A stretch of 64,000 nt of DNA from Leptoclinus maculatus. Lineage: Eukaryota; Chordata; Actinopteri; Perciformes; Stichaeidae. A program made the position numbers and the translations under genes. The stretch lies in contig JAVDOI010000004.1 in assembly GCA_032191485.1 (NCBI GenBank), positions 20,240,443 through 20,304,442 on the forward strand. The letters run 5' to 3'. Positions 12,812 through 23,047 of the stretch are shown here, one piece after another (within the stretch, counting starts at the first letter, position 1; each line of letters starts with the position of its first letter). The notes below the pieces were generated by a model. That model searched no databases. It saw only the letters and a program-made list of their open reading frames with translations, and was not told the origin of the DNA.

Positions 12812-14449
12812 GCTTTGATTTGGCTAAATTTAACCTAAAGTATTGTAAAAAAAGGACAAACGAGACAAGATTTACTTATCGCTTTGCACTTTTCCTGCAA
12901 CTGACCTGAATGATACACATGATAGTAGATCATGGACAGAACATGCACACAAGGAAAGTTTTTTTTTTTTTAAGAGCATAGGACTTAACCAAGGCCCTGG
13001 AAAAGGCTCAGTTTCTTCTTGGTAGAAGAGACACTTTATATTTTTGTCTCTGAGAGTCGACAGAGACGATGAATGAGACAGCAGTGCTGGGGCCAGGCGC
13101 TGACCTTGGACCTGCTGCGTCTGCTCCTGTGTGATATGAGCTGTCCAAGGATTACGGCTGCTCAGAACTTGGGGCCTGCTGTGTATTAACTCTGATAGAG
13201 TTACCAGACAAGAGCAGCTGGGCTAAAGCAGCTCTCACAAGAGTCCACAAGAAAAAAATGTGTATTAGGGTTTTTGGCAACTCGCTTGTTCAATAACATC
13301 CCAAAAAACAAAACATCATCGGGGCCCCCTGTGTTGATTTTGGGTGTTATGTAATCCCAATTGAATTTAGCCGGCGGTTCTAGCCCACCTTGTCCGCTGA
13401 GTGAAAGCCTGGCACTTCTAATGCCCCTTTCATTATGAATGACCCTATTAGGAATGGGGCTTATACCACGCTGTGTGCTGAATGGCTATTCTAGTTGTGT
13501 GCGGCTGTCTGTGTGCTTGCTTTGCTGTTCCTGTGAAACCAGCTTGAGATTTAGACCTTTGGAGTGGGGACATTTTTACCAAGAAAGTTCATTTTGGCTC
13601 TGCCACACGCAGGGCTTCTACTGTAATTTATAATTCAGGACATGCATCGATTAGAATCACAGGTTTATTTTGGGAAAAGAGTAAAGGTTGAGGGGAGTGT
13701 AGGGTCAGGGTTTTAGAGGGAAAATTAGAGGTTAGAGGTGTTCATCGAAAATTAGATTGGTTTATGTTTTTTTTGTGGAGAGGGGAGGCTAGATTTCAAA
13801 TGTCAGCAAAGATACTGAACTCAAATGAAAAACCTAAAATGTTATTTTTTTAACAGAACGAAAGAAATACAGTCAATTAACAAACAACTCTTAATTTGTA
13901 TTAATTGTTTAGTTTAAATTATATAGTCATCCTTCATACATTTTCTCTGTATGCATGGGTGCTACTCAGTGTTGGAAATTAACTTTTTTCCAAAATCTAC
14001 CAGCCACTCAGTAGATTACCATTGTTTTTTGACAATTTGCATCAGTTGTCACATGGCTTGAATGCAGTTGCAACAAGGTCTCACCATTGTTAGATGCAAT
14101 TGCTAGATAGCAACAGTAGCCTTTGCAAGCTCTTGAGCTTTTTAATAAAAAACAATTGAATACATGAAGATGAGTGACAGCGATTGAACCCACATTGGGC
14201 CTTGACCACAGTGGACAGGCTGCAGAATTAACCATGTGAGGCTCCTTACTAACCTTTATTCATCCCTGGAACAAAAGTTTACTGACCACACTCATTCACA
14301 ACTGTGTTTAGAAGGGGCCCGCTACACATACTAGTAGGTTCAGAGGGCCGCTGACTTTTAGTGGCTGTATTAATTGTGACAGGAGCAAAGGAGGAAGTCA
14401 GGTGACTGTTTTTAGGCAGTGGTCAGGGGCGATGGATGGGATAGATAAA
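12812..14449. other. intergenic DNA, nothing recognised
   Basis: Poly-T at 12959-12971; otherwise plain AT-rich sequence with no exon seen. Confidence 0.55.
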
Positions 14450-14625
14450 CTAACACAGGACTTTCACCTGGGAGACCACTGTTAGTGTCCCATGTGAAAC
14501 GAAAAGCCAGCGTTGACTTGTTTTACTATACTTTTGTTGTTACCTTTTTAAAACCCAAACAACAATCTTTTTCTAAACCTAAACAAATAGTTTTGTGGCC
14601 TAAGTCTAAAGTTTTTTTTTTTTTT
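14450..14625 (-). repeat. dispersed repeat fragment, inverted relative of 11755 and 17705
   Basis: GTCCCATGTGAAACGAAAAG then CCAGCGTTGACTTGTTTTAC, followed by AAACCCAAACAACAATC and CTAAACCTAAACAAATAG, the inverse of the pattern at 17705-17850. It directly precedes the minisatellite. Confidence 0.45.
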
Positions 14626-14678
14626 TTACAACTTTAAGTTTTACTTTCACAAAATCGAAGTTGCAGGTTGGCCCGTCT

Positions 14679-15955
14679 CCACAACCCCACCTTCTGTCAG
14701 TCTATGTCTGAATCCACAACCACACCTTCTGTCAGTCTATGTCTGTCTGTCCACAACCCCACCTTCTGTCAGTCTATGTCTGAATGCACAACCACACCTT
14801 CTGTCAGTCTATGTCTGAATCCACAACCACACCTTCTGTCAGTCTATGTCTGTCTGTCCACAACCCCACCTTCTGTCAGTCTATGTCTGAATGCACAACC
14901 ACACCTTCTGTCAGTCTATGTCTGTCTGTCCACAACCACACCTTCTGTCAGTCTATGTCTGAATCCATAACCACACCTTCTGTCAGTCTATGTCTGTCTG
15001 TCCACAACCCCACCTTCTGTCAGTCTATGTCTGAATCCACAACCACACCTTCTGTCAGTCTATGTCTGAATCCACAACCACACCTTCTGTCAGTCTATGT
15101 CTGTCTGTCGACAGCCACACCTTCTGTCAGTCTATGTCTGAATCCACAACCACACCTTCTGTCAGTCTATGTCTGTCTGTCCACAGCCACACCTTCTGTC
15201 AGTCTATGTCTGAATCCACAACCACACCTTCTGTCAGTCTATGTCTGTCTGTCCACAGCCACACCTTCTGTCAGTCTATGTTTGTCTGTCCACAACCCCA
15301 CCTTCTGTCAGTCTATGTCTGAATCCACAACCACACCTTCTGTCAGTCTATGTCTGTCTGTCCACAGCCACACCTTCTGTCAGTCTATGTCTGAATCCAC
15401 AACCACACCTTCTGTCAGTCTATGTCTGTCTGTCCACAGCCACACCTTCGGTCAGTCTATGTCTGAATCCACAACCACACCTTCTGTCAGTCTATGTCTG
15501 TCTGTCCACAGCCACACCTTCTGTCAGTCTATGTCTGTCTGTCCACAATCCCACCTTCTGTCAGTCTATGTCTGAATCCACAACCACACCTTCTGTCAGT
15601 CTATGTCTGTTTGTCCACAACCACACCTTCTGTCTGTCTATGTCTGTCTGTCCACAACCACACCTTCTGTCAGTCTATGTCTGTCTGTCCACAACCACAC
15701 CTTCTGTCAGTCTATGTCTGAATCCACAACCACACCTTCTGTCAGTCTATGTCTGTCTGTCCACAGCCACACCTTCTGTCAGTCTATGTCTGTCTGTCCA
15801 CAATCCCACCTTCTGTCAGTCTATGTCTGAATCCACAACCACACCTTCTGTCAGTCTATGTCTGTTTGTCCACAACCACACCTTCTGTCTGTCTATGTCT
15901 GTCTGTCCACAACCACACCTTCTGTCAGTCTATGTCTGTCTGTTACAACCCAACT
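14679..15955 (+). repeat. minisatellite, 35/37-bp units in a 72-bp higher-order pattern
   Basis: About 35 copies of CCACAACCACACCTTCTGTC followed by AGTCTATGTCTG and a variable junction. Two unit types occur: 35 bp (junction ...GAATCC) and 37 bp (...TCTGTCC). They mostly alternate, giving 72-bp dimers. Minor variants are ACCCC, ACAGCC, GAATGC, CGGTC for TGTC and TTTGTC. The array ends in a degraded unit (gttacaacccaactttcttgcc). Because 72 is divisible by three, it produces long artificial open frames. Confidence 0.95.
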
Positions 15956-16664
15956 TTCTTGCCTCCACTTGTATGTGGGAACATTTCTTTAAACACAGCT
16001 ATTTGGATGTGTCGGCATGTTTGAGATGTACTTAAACCCAGTGTTTAAGCTTTTGTATCTTTTCTTCAAATAAATGCTATAGTTTTTGAACATAAGTAAG
16101 AATTGTGGGTGATTTGTTTTAGTCAAATCAACTTTTATGTAAGAGGAAACAAATTTGGAATTGAATGCAGAAATGTGTGTTTGTTTGACTAGGTAAGGAA
16201 AGTTTTGTTGACCTGATAATATAAAAGAATTCTTTGTTTTAACTCGCTGTGTCAAGATTAAATAAGTGACTAAAAGTTCAATCAACTCTGACAACTTAAA
16301 AAACAATGTTGAGACAACTAGAACATTGCAGTTAAATCAACTTAACATTTTTTTATTTCTGAGTTGAATCAAAGGCAGTCTTCAAGTTGAGTTATGTAAC
16401 TTGCATTTTCATGGCAGCAGTTAAAATCGTATTTGCAAGTTTAACTGACTTGAAATGTTTTACAGTGTAACAAATAAGGATTGTAGCAGAATATTTCGTT
16501 AAACACGTGATGAATTTTGAAATGATAACATCTATCTTTTTCAATTCATTTTGACTTTTGGACTGAAGACTGATATGCATATACTGACTACTTCATACAG
16601 TGACGCTGCATGTGTGTATATATATATATTTATGGTATATGGTATATATATGGATATCTGGTAA

Positions 16665-16742
16665 CCCGTAGAAAAACTACTACCGTCTCATTTTCAGGCA
16701 GCATCATCTTGGTACGGAAGTATAGGTTCTCGTGACATCCCT
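16665..16742 (+). mobile_element. hAT-like element fragment ending GTGACATCCCTA
   Basis: GGTACGGAAGTATAGGTTCT followed by CGTGACATCCCTA is the inverse of a hAT-type terminus TAGGGATGTCACGAGAACC. The opposite terminus is not seen nearby. Confidence 0.45.
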
Positions 16743-17704
16743 AATTGATTTAGCAGGACACGCCCACACAAACACACACACATAGACACTCAGCCATTAG
16801 TTTGCTGTAATACTAAAACTGTGTCTCTGAGCTGTTACAGAGATGGAGGCTTGACTAACATTAGCACAAAGCCTGCTCTGTGTAAGGGTTAGCCAGGTCG
16901 TTATGGGTTCGTAAATGTAATTTACCAGATCAAAGTTCATGATACGCCTGTGTAACATGAAGATGTTGTGAGACAGCATTGATGAAGGGGATACAATGGT
17001 TTCATTTAGGACACTAGCCGGTGCTTGGATTGGCTGCTCCTTGTCTCGATATAGTGAGGAACAGGGTAAGCCATATGCAAGCTACAGCTACTGCACATGG
17101 TGGAGAAAAGACATGGAGAGCAGCAGAGTCAGACAGATACCAGTTTTTTATTGCCTCTATGAGGTGCTGCTTGAATTGTGTGTTTTTGTGTTTTTAACTT
17201 GAGATAAAGTTGTAAGTGAATCAATTTTTATCGAGTCGAGCAGAGTTGAGTTTAGAGGCTCGGTCTAGCCCGGGTGGCAAGTGCGACCACTTGCGGATTA
17301 AGTTATTTTCTAGCGCCAGCTTCCCTGCGGTGACCATAAACTACGCTTTAAACTGCTCCTGCTGTTACTTTTCTTGCCTGTAGGTGGCAGAGGTTACAGA
17401 TTTGAACTGGCCACAGTAAATCAATGGTTTTGCCGGCCAAGCGTTTCTTGCGACGCATCTCGCTGTGAACATGACTATTTTGTTGAACATTATGTCAAAT
17501 TGACTATGATTTACCATTAAGACCAGGTAATACAGTTTTTTTAACGTGTCCTCCAAACTAAATGATAAAATACGTAGTTTGTAGTGGTCCATCACAATTG
17601 CACATATAAGCACCATGATCTGTTCTTCCAAAACCGTTTAAAAATCACTGTTATAAAAATAGAAAACAAATTCTGTCCATTTGGTGTCCATTTTCAGATT
17701 TGAC

Positions 17705-17850
17705 ACAGCTAAAGTTTGGTAAGCTTTAGGCAGAAGGACAATTTGGTTACTGTTAGGGAAATTGTGGTTTTGGTAAAATAACACTGAATTTAGGAGTCAT
17801 GAACCGTCATGGTTGAAATAACTATGTGGTTAAAAGAAGCCAGTGTTGAC
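17705..17850 (+). repeat. dispersed repeat fragment related to 11755-11895
   Basis: TTTAGGCAGAAGGACAATTT GGTTACTGTTAGGG, then TTTTGGTAAAATAACACTG and AAGCCAGTGTTGACTCTCTG. It shares the layout and several words with the two other copies in the window. Confidence 0.45.
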
Positions 17851-19196
17851 TCTCTGCAGCAAATGTGAACGAACAGTGGTTTTACAGTCATTTTGTTGAC
17901 TTTTCGGTCCAGATGAACAAAAATTATAGTTTTTATGGTCGCCAGAAGGTTTTGTCACTTAAATGAATACATCAGTTTTTTGCTCAAACAACTGATGCCG
18001 TTTTCTTTTTTGTCCCACGGTTGATATTTGAGACCTTAATTATCTGAGCTCTGTGTTTTATTTGAGAATTTACACACAGTTGACTGAATGCAGGAGCCTC
18101 AAAGAACAACAAACCTGAAGCATGTATTTAATGCCTTGCTCAAAGACACTTCAGAGTGACACGTTGCCTGATCACAGGAATAGAATTTCTGGCCTGAAAC
18201 AAACACCATGCTTGTGTGTGTAAGAGTAGATACAAAGAAAACGGATGAATGAAACATCAACAGAATAGACAAAGAGTTCACAAATAAACGGCTCCATTAC
18301 GACAGAATTAGAGTCATGTTATATAAAGCCAGTCCTCTGTAATGAGGCTGTGTTCAGGACTTTGTAGAGCATGCATAATGTGTTTGCATGAACTTAACCA
18401 ACTTACCAAGTTCACTTGCATAACAAGGACTGTTGGGGTTTCATGTGTGTGTACTAAGCCAAACACCTCTCGGGTATTTGTTCTTTGTCTATTGCCAAAA
18501 GGCCTTTAAGAGTTTCATTTGATAACAACAAGTCAGGGAAGCAATTAGGGTCAGCTGGGCGTAAATCTGTAAGAGCATCAGTGCATCTGATGGTAATTTC
18601 ATTTCAGCACAGGTTGAGCGAGAGAGAGCAGGAGATTCAGAGAGAGACCAAGACAGAAAGTCAGAGAGAGAGAGAGTGGCGCTATGGCTCAATACACGAG
18701 AGTAAAGCTGGTTCTTTTCACTACATCCTACACCACAGTCCTATTAAGCAGAACCAACTTAATGAAATAGAGGTTCGGGATCTAAGTTCCTATCACTCAG
18801 AATAAGGTCACTCTGAACTCATAAAAAAATGATGAAAACTCATAAAACCTATAAGTCACTTTCTTATTATTTGTGGTGAGAGTCAGGGCTGCCTTGCCTC
18901 CTCTGGGGTTCTGCTGTATTCCAGAGACTATTGATCCAGGCGCTCTAATGAAATCTGGCTACCCTTCCACCGCTTATTGACGCTGGCGTTTTAGACTAAT
19001 GCCTTGTGATTAAACACTGATGTGATCACGTGCAATAAATGAGAACAATTGGGGCAAAACAATATCAGCAGGAGAACAGCCGTAACAAGCAAAATGTTAC
19101 TTATAGGAAAAAACACAGGTTAAACTTTTATTAACCCATTAAACACTGAGGGTGTTTTCATTTCAGGTATGCATGCTTTGTACCGCATGATAGTAC

Positions 19197-19223
19197 CCCC
19201 CCCCCCCCCCCCCCAAACCCCCC
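19197..19223. repeat. poly-C tract
   Basis: Eighteen consecutive C, then AAA and six more C. It can form i-motif or, on the other strand, G-quadruplex-like structure. Confidence 0.9.
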
Positions 19224-20105
19224 GCCACAAAGCTTTCCCATCAGTAGTGTTGTTCAGTACCCGAGTACACGTTTGTTTATGTTGTCGCTACAGTGTAGAA
19301 AAGCAACCAAGCAAGAACCCAAGCCAATGCAATGGAATCGACCTTTTCATTATGCCTACTAATGTTTATATTTTGGATATTTTATTATATTATATTATAA
19401 TGATGTTTCAGGTAATTTTGTTTTTCAGAGAAGCTAAAATTGTTAGCTGAACAATATCAGCCATGGCATTGTTAATGAACAGTGGAATGGCTATAGAAAA
19501 TCAATGGTAACTGAGAATAATCAATAGTCAAATTAAATAAAGGCTAAATTTGGACGGTGAAGACTTTCATGAAGCCCATGAGGATGCTCCACTGTGTCAT
19601 GTAGCCTACTATCATTATGCTATCAAGCTTAAATCTAATTTTAAAGATTTTGATGAAAACAAGGACAAAAGGAAACGGTGAACTAGTGTCAGTGCATCAG
19701 TTTTGACAGAAGTCTCTGTAACAAAGGAACAAATGGCAAGACACTTAATTGATGTTAACTATTTATTTACCTTTTATAAACAGTATTTATTTTAGGTTTG
19801 TCATTTACTGTCTAATAAATAATTATATCGGTCAGCTTCATTCCTGAAAGTTAGATGGCTGAATCACCGGTTGTGTTTTGCATAAAATGCTCTCAGTGGG
19901 CTGAAGGGCTGACACCTTCTGATCGGTTAGTCGATTGGTTGGTCGATATGCTCTTGTCCGACCAAATTCTTGCTGGTGTTACTCATAAGGAGAAAGGCGC
20001 TTATTCATATTTTATTTTGGGGGTGGGAAGGACGTGTGTTTGTGTGAGAGAGCAACAGAGAGCAACTATAATACCTTTTATTTAATACTTAGCTGTGTGT
20101 ATATC

Positions 20106-20108
<3 letters not shown>

Positions 20109-20152
<44 letters not shown>
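20109..20152. repeat. (TA)22 microsatellite
   Basis: Uninterrupted TA dinucleotides. Confidence 0.95.
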
Positions 20153-20153
<1 letters not shown>

Positions 20154-21035
20154 CTCTTGTCAGTAAGCCTAATTCATGGCAGCTTTACAGATATATTATA
20201 AACCAGTCTTGTATCTCTTCGTACTGTGTACTTTATCTATACCACCATGGACTCTGCATTCAGTATTGACTTATTCAAATGTTGACATTTACAGCACTTT
20301 TGTTCTTTCATTGGTATCTATGTTGACCTGACGTTCACACCATTTTTTTTTTGCCATATTGAATTCTCTGCCCTAAAGTAACCTCACTCTCACCATCCAC
20401 CCATTTGTATAGCCTCTCAACCAATCAGCCAGTCCCCAGTCAGCCATGGTTAAATGCAATAATCTAAAGGGCCCGACTGATTTGATTAATCAAAGCAGAG
20501 GGCAAGTGGCGGAAAAGAGGCCGTCCTAGCAACGAGTGAGTCTGTGTGTTTGTGTGCATGCCTTGAGTCTGTGTACATGTGTGTAGGTGTGTCGTGTGTG
20601 TGTATGTGTGTGAGGAAGACAGCAAGGTAAGAAAAAAAATAAAAATGAACATGGACAACAGTGTAGAATTTTGTTTCATGATGCAACTATTTATCAACTG
20701 TTTAATTCAGAGAGCCCAGTCTCTCACGTAAAAAAACATCCCTCATATATCTTATATGAAAATCATCGCAGCGTTTTGGTGCCGGAGAAGCTTAAATTCA
20801 CAGATCTGTTACTCAAACTGGAGTTCTCAGATTGTTTATTGAATTGTATTAATGCAGGACTAATTTTGTCCTGAACACCCGCCTACCCTGCCAGCCTTTC
20901 GATTAATGTAATGCCTCGTTCACACTTACAAATTTGTAAGTGGCAGGCCGTCTTTCGGGTGTCTAACATTAAGCATGTTTTAACTTACAAACAGACTAGC
21001 TCCTAGCTTTGCATTATTTATTATTATTATTATGG

Positions 21036-21190
21036 GCAAGACACTTAACCCCAAACTGCTCCTTGTATGAATGGGTATAATTGTTAGTTAGTTGGGCAGG
21101 TGTATGGATGGATGTGAATGTGTGTGAAAGTGCTTTGAGTGGTCTGAAGACTAGAAAAGCGCTATACAAGTATAAGACCATTTACCTGTA
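21036..21190 (+). repeat. dispersed repeat ending GAAAAGCGCTATACAAGTA, flanked by ATT runs
   Basis: Starts GGGCAAGACACTTAACCCCA and ends AGCGCTATACAAGTATAAGA, a tail I recognise from widespread fish SINE/LINE-type repeats. (TTA)n runs lie on both sides (about 21014-21034 and 21199-21220). Confidence 0.5.
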
Positions 21191-22130
21191 ATATATCTTA
21201 TTATTACTATTATTATTATTGAAATAAGGACGCGTGAGACTGGTTGGCACTGTGGCCCTTTACCTGTGCTCTGGCCGGTCACAGTCCCCATCATGTTGTT
21301 CAGTTAAAACTAGTGGTATTGTTTGCCATTCCAAGACTTAAGAGACATCTGCAAAAAATGTAACCTTACTCAAATCCACCACTTTGTGATGCTGGGCACC
21401 TTTTGAGTCTTTGAGTCTTTGAATCTCAGTGACCGGTGGTAGCATGGGGTTTGAATTGAGGCTTAGTTTACAATGAGTGGCATCCTGACGCCTCTCCAAC
21501 AAACAGAGTCTTAAAAGGAGTAAAGACTTATCTGTCTCCCTTGTAAGGTATTATCAGATGTCTGTCAAGTCTAAACTGTCTTGAGTCAGCAAGCTGTTTA
21601 TTGTATCCTCCCTAATCTTTAATCTCAGAAATGTTAACAATGAATTTGTCTGGTTTGTCAGTCTTTCCTCAGGAATTATTATTTCATGATTCTGTTTCTT
21701 GCTTCAAATATTAACCGGAGTTATCCTGTTGTTTCTTCTTTTAAAATGTTGGAAAAAAAGACATTTTGAAGAACATACTCCCTAGATAGTCAGTTGGTCA
21801 ATCTCAAAATGACTTACATAGATTTTAAAATCCACCTGCCCACTGGTGGGTTAGGTGTAGGGTAAGGATTGGTGGTGAATGATGGTGGTTTTGAATGATG
21901 AATTTTGATGCATGATGGTATTTAGGTAAGGGTTATTTTTGAAAAAGAAGTGGGTCTTAAATGTTTAAAAAAGGCGTTTCAGATATCTTTTTTTCAGATT
22001 TAGCTACAGCTGTCACTGATTTGGGCACCACATTTATGTGAACACGTGCAGCCGTGCACAGCCTGCATTCACATTGTCACAGACAATACCTTTTGTTCAA
22101 GTGGATTTTGTCACGGTTGGGCTTTGCCTT

Positions 22131-22151
22131 GTGTGTGTGTGTGTGTGTGTC
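22131..22151. repeat. (GT)n microsatellite inside LTR
   Basis: About ten GT units near the start of the probable LTR. Confidence 0.9.
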
Positions 22152-22500
22152 TCCTGATCATGCTCATTCTCTTCACCTGTGCCCAATCACCTTCCACTGG
22201 CTTTTCCCTCTGCCAACCCCACTCATCTCAGCTCACCTGCCTGCAATCCGCTCATCACCCCTCACATATTTATACTCCCCTGCTTGCCCTGTTCCAGTTG
22301 TTGGATTGTCAGTTGTTCTTGGTTTCTTTCCCCCGTGTGATCCGTGTTATCCGTGTTCCAGCCTTGTCCTTCCCCGTGGGCTATTCCTGTCTCCAGTGTT
22401 CGTCCTTCGTGTTGGTCCTCTCCGTCCCATTGTTGGTTACTTTGCCGTTTTTGTGACTTTGCCTTTTTGTGACGTTGTGTTTTGTGACTTTGCCTTTTAT

Positions 22501-22885
22501 TAGGGCCCGAGCAACCGACAACGTCGGGCCGGCGAGGCCCTATTGAAATTGTAAGGGGTATTATTCTTCTGATTCTTATTTTTCTCACCTGCTGGCGAAA
22601 GGAAATCTGCATTTTGTGCCGAACACCATCCGATTAACACGACTTTTACACAACGTGGTTTACATTTGACACAGAGCTACGTAATGCACGTGTTCTGTAG
22701 CGCCAGGCAGCGTATACGGGAAGCACCGGACTATTTGCAAAGTGTCGTTTCCAGCATCAGGCAGTCCACGCGGGATCAAAAACATTCGCGCGCGTTCTCG
22801 GACACGCAGGAGGGAGTCCCGCCGGCAACCCCGACGCGCGGAGGATGCGAGGGCCCGTTCATCGCTGCTCGCAGCTTTAATTCAG
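22501..22885 (+). mobile_element. GGGCCCGAGC-type teleost repeat inserted in the LTR
   Basis: It starts TAGGGCCCGAGCAACCGACAACG and ends near AGGGCCCGTTCATCGCTGC followed by TCGCAGCTTTAATT. I recognise both ends from a repeat common in fish genomes. Its latter part is GC- and CpG-rich (cgcgcgcgttctcgg), unlike its surroundings. GCTGC-TC-GCAGC near the 3' end can form a small hairpin. Class not assigned. Confidence 0.45.
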
Positions 22886-23047
22886 TTTGTTTTTTGCCTG
22901 CTCCCGGTTCGAATTGTTTTTTTGTTCCTGTTCTTGACTGCTTGGTGCCCAGTAAAAGTCTTGCATTCTACCTCATCTTGTTTCCTGTGTCTGTGTCTGC
23001 GCCTGAGTCTCTGCTCTACACCAAAACCCACACAGAACACCGTGAAC

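Larger units (their letters stand above)
15956..22108. other. intergenic DNA with scattered repeats
   Basis: Contents other than the listed repeats: GA-rich gagagagagcagg near 18620-18675, a partial SINE-like word (CCTTGCTCAAAGACACTTCAG) at 18134-18154, and GT-rich tracts near 20540-20615. No gene seen. Confidence 0.5.
22109..23047 (+). mobile_element. probable solo LTR with nested insertion
   Basis: It begins TGTCACGGTTGGG and ends with an imperfect inverse (...AACACCGTGAA). It has a TATA-like atatttatact (22264-22274) and an AGTAAA signal (22951-22956), the layout of a fish Gypsy-type LTR. No internal retroviral-like genes flank it, so it would be a solo LTR. A GT run sits near its start (22131-22151). 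The assignment rests on end sequences and memory of similar fish LTRs; the target duplication is not clear. Confidence 0.45.

Noticed and set aside
12541..12838. 76- and 97-codon frames within the CCGGAT arrays on both strands
   Set aside because: They follow the short repeated motif in every frame and do not share the conserved start region.
13311..13335. Second CTCF-like motif (ACAGGGGGCC on the minus strand)
   Set aside because: Only the central part matches; both flanks depart from the consensus.
14679..15955. CRISPR-like appearance (regular units with variable parts)
   Set aside because: The host is a vertebrate, the units are contiguous, and the variable parts are a few recurrent variants, not unique spacers.
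14784..16035. Several overlapping open frames of 75-264 codons with PSVSLCL and HLLSVYV repeats
   Set aside because: They are translations of the 72-bp periodic minisatellite, open in several frames at once, and have no protein family features.
22046..22503. 136- and 149-codon plus-strand frames
   Set aside because: They run through the GT repeat and the probable LTR in two frames at once.
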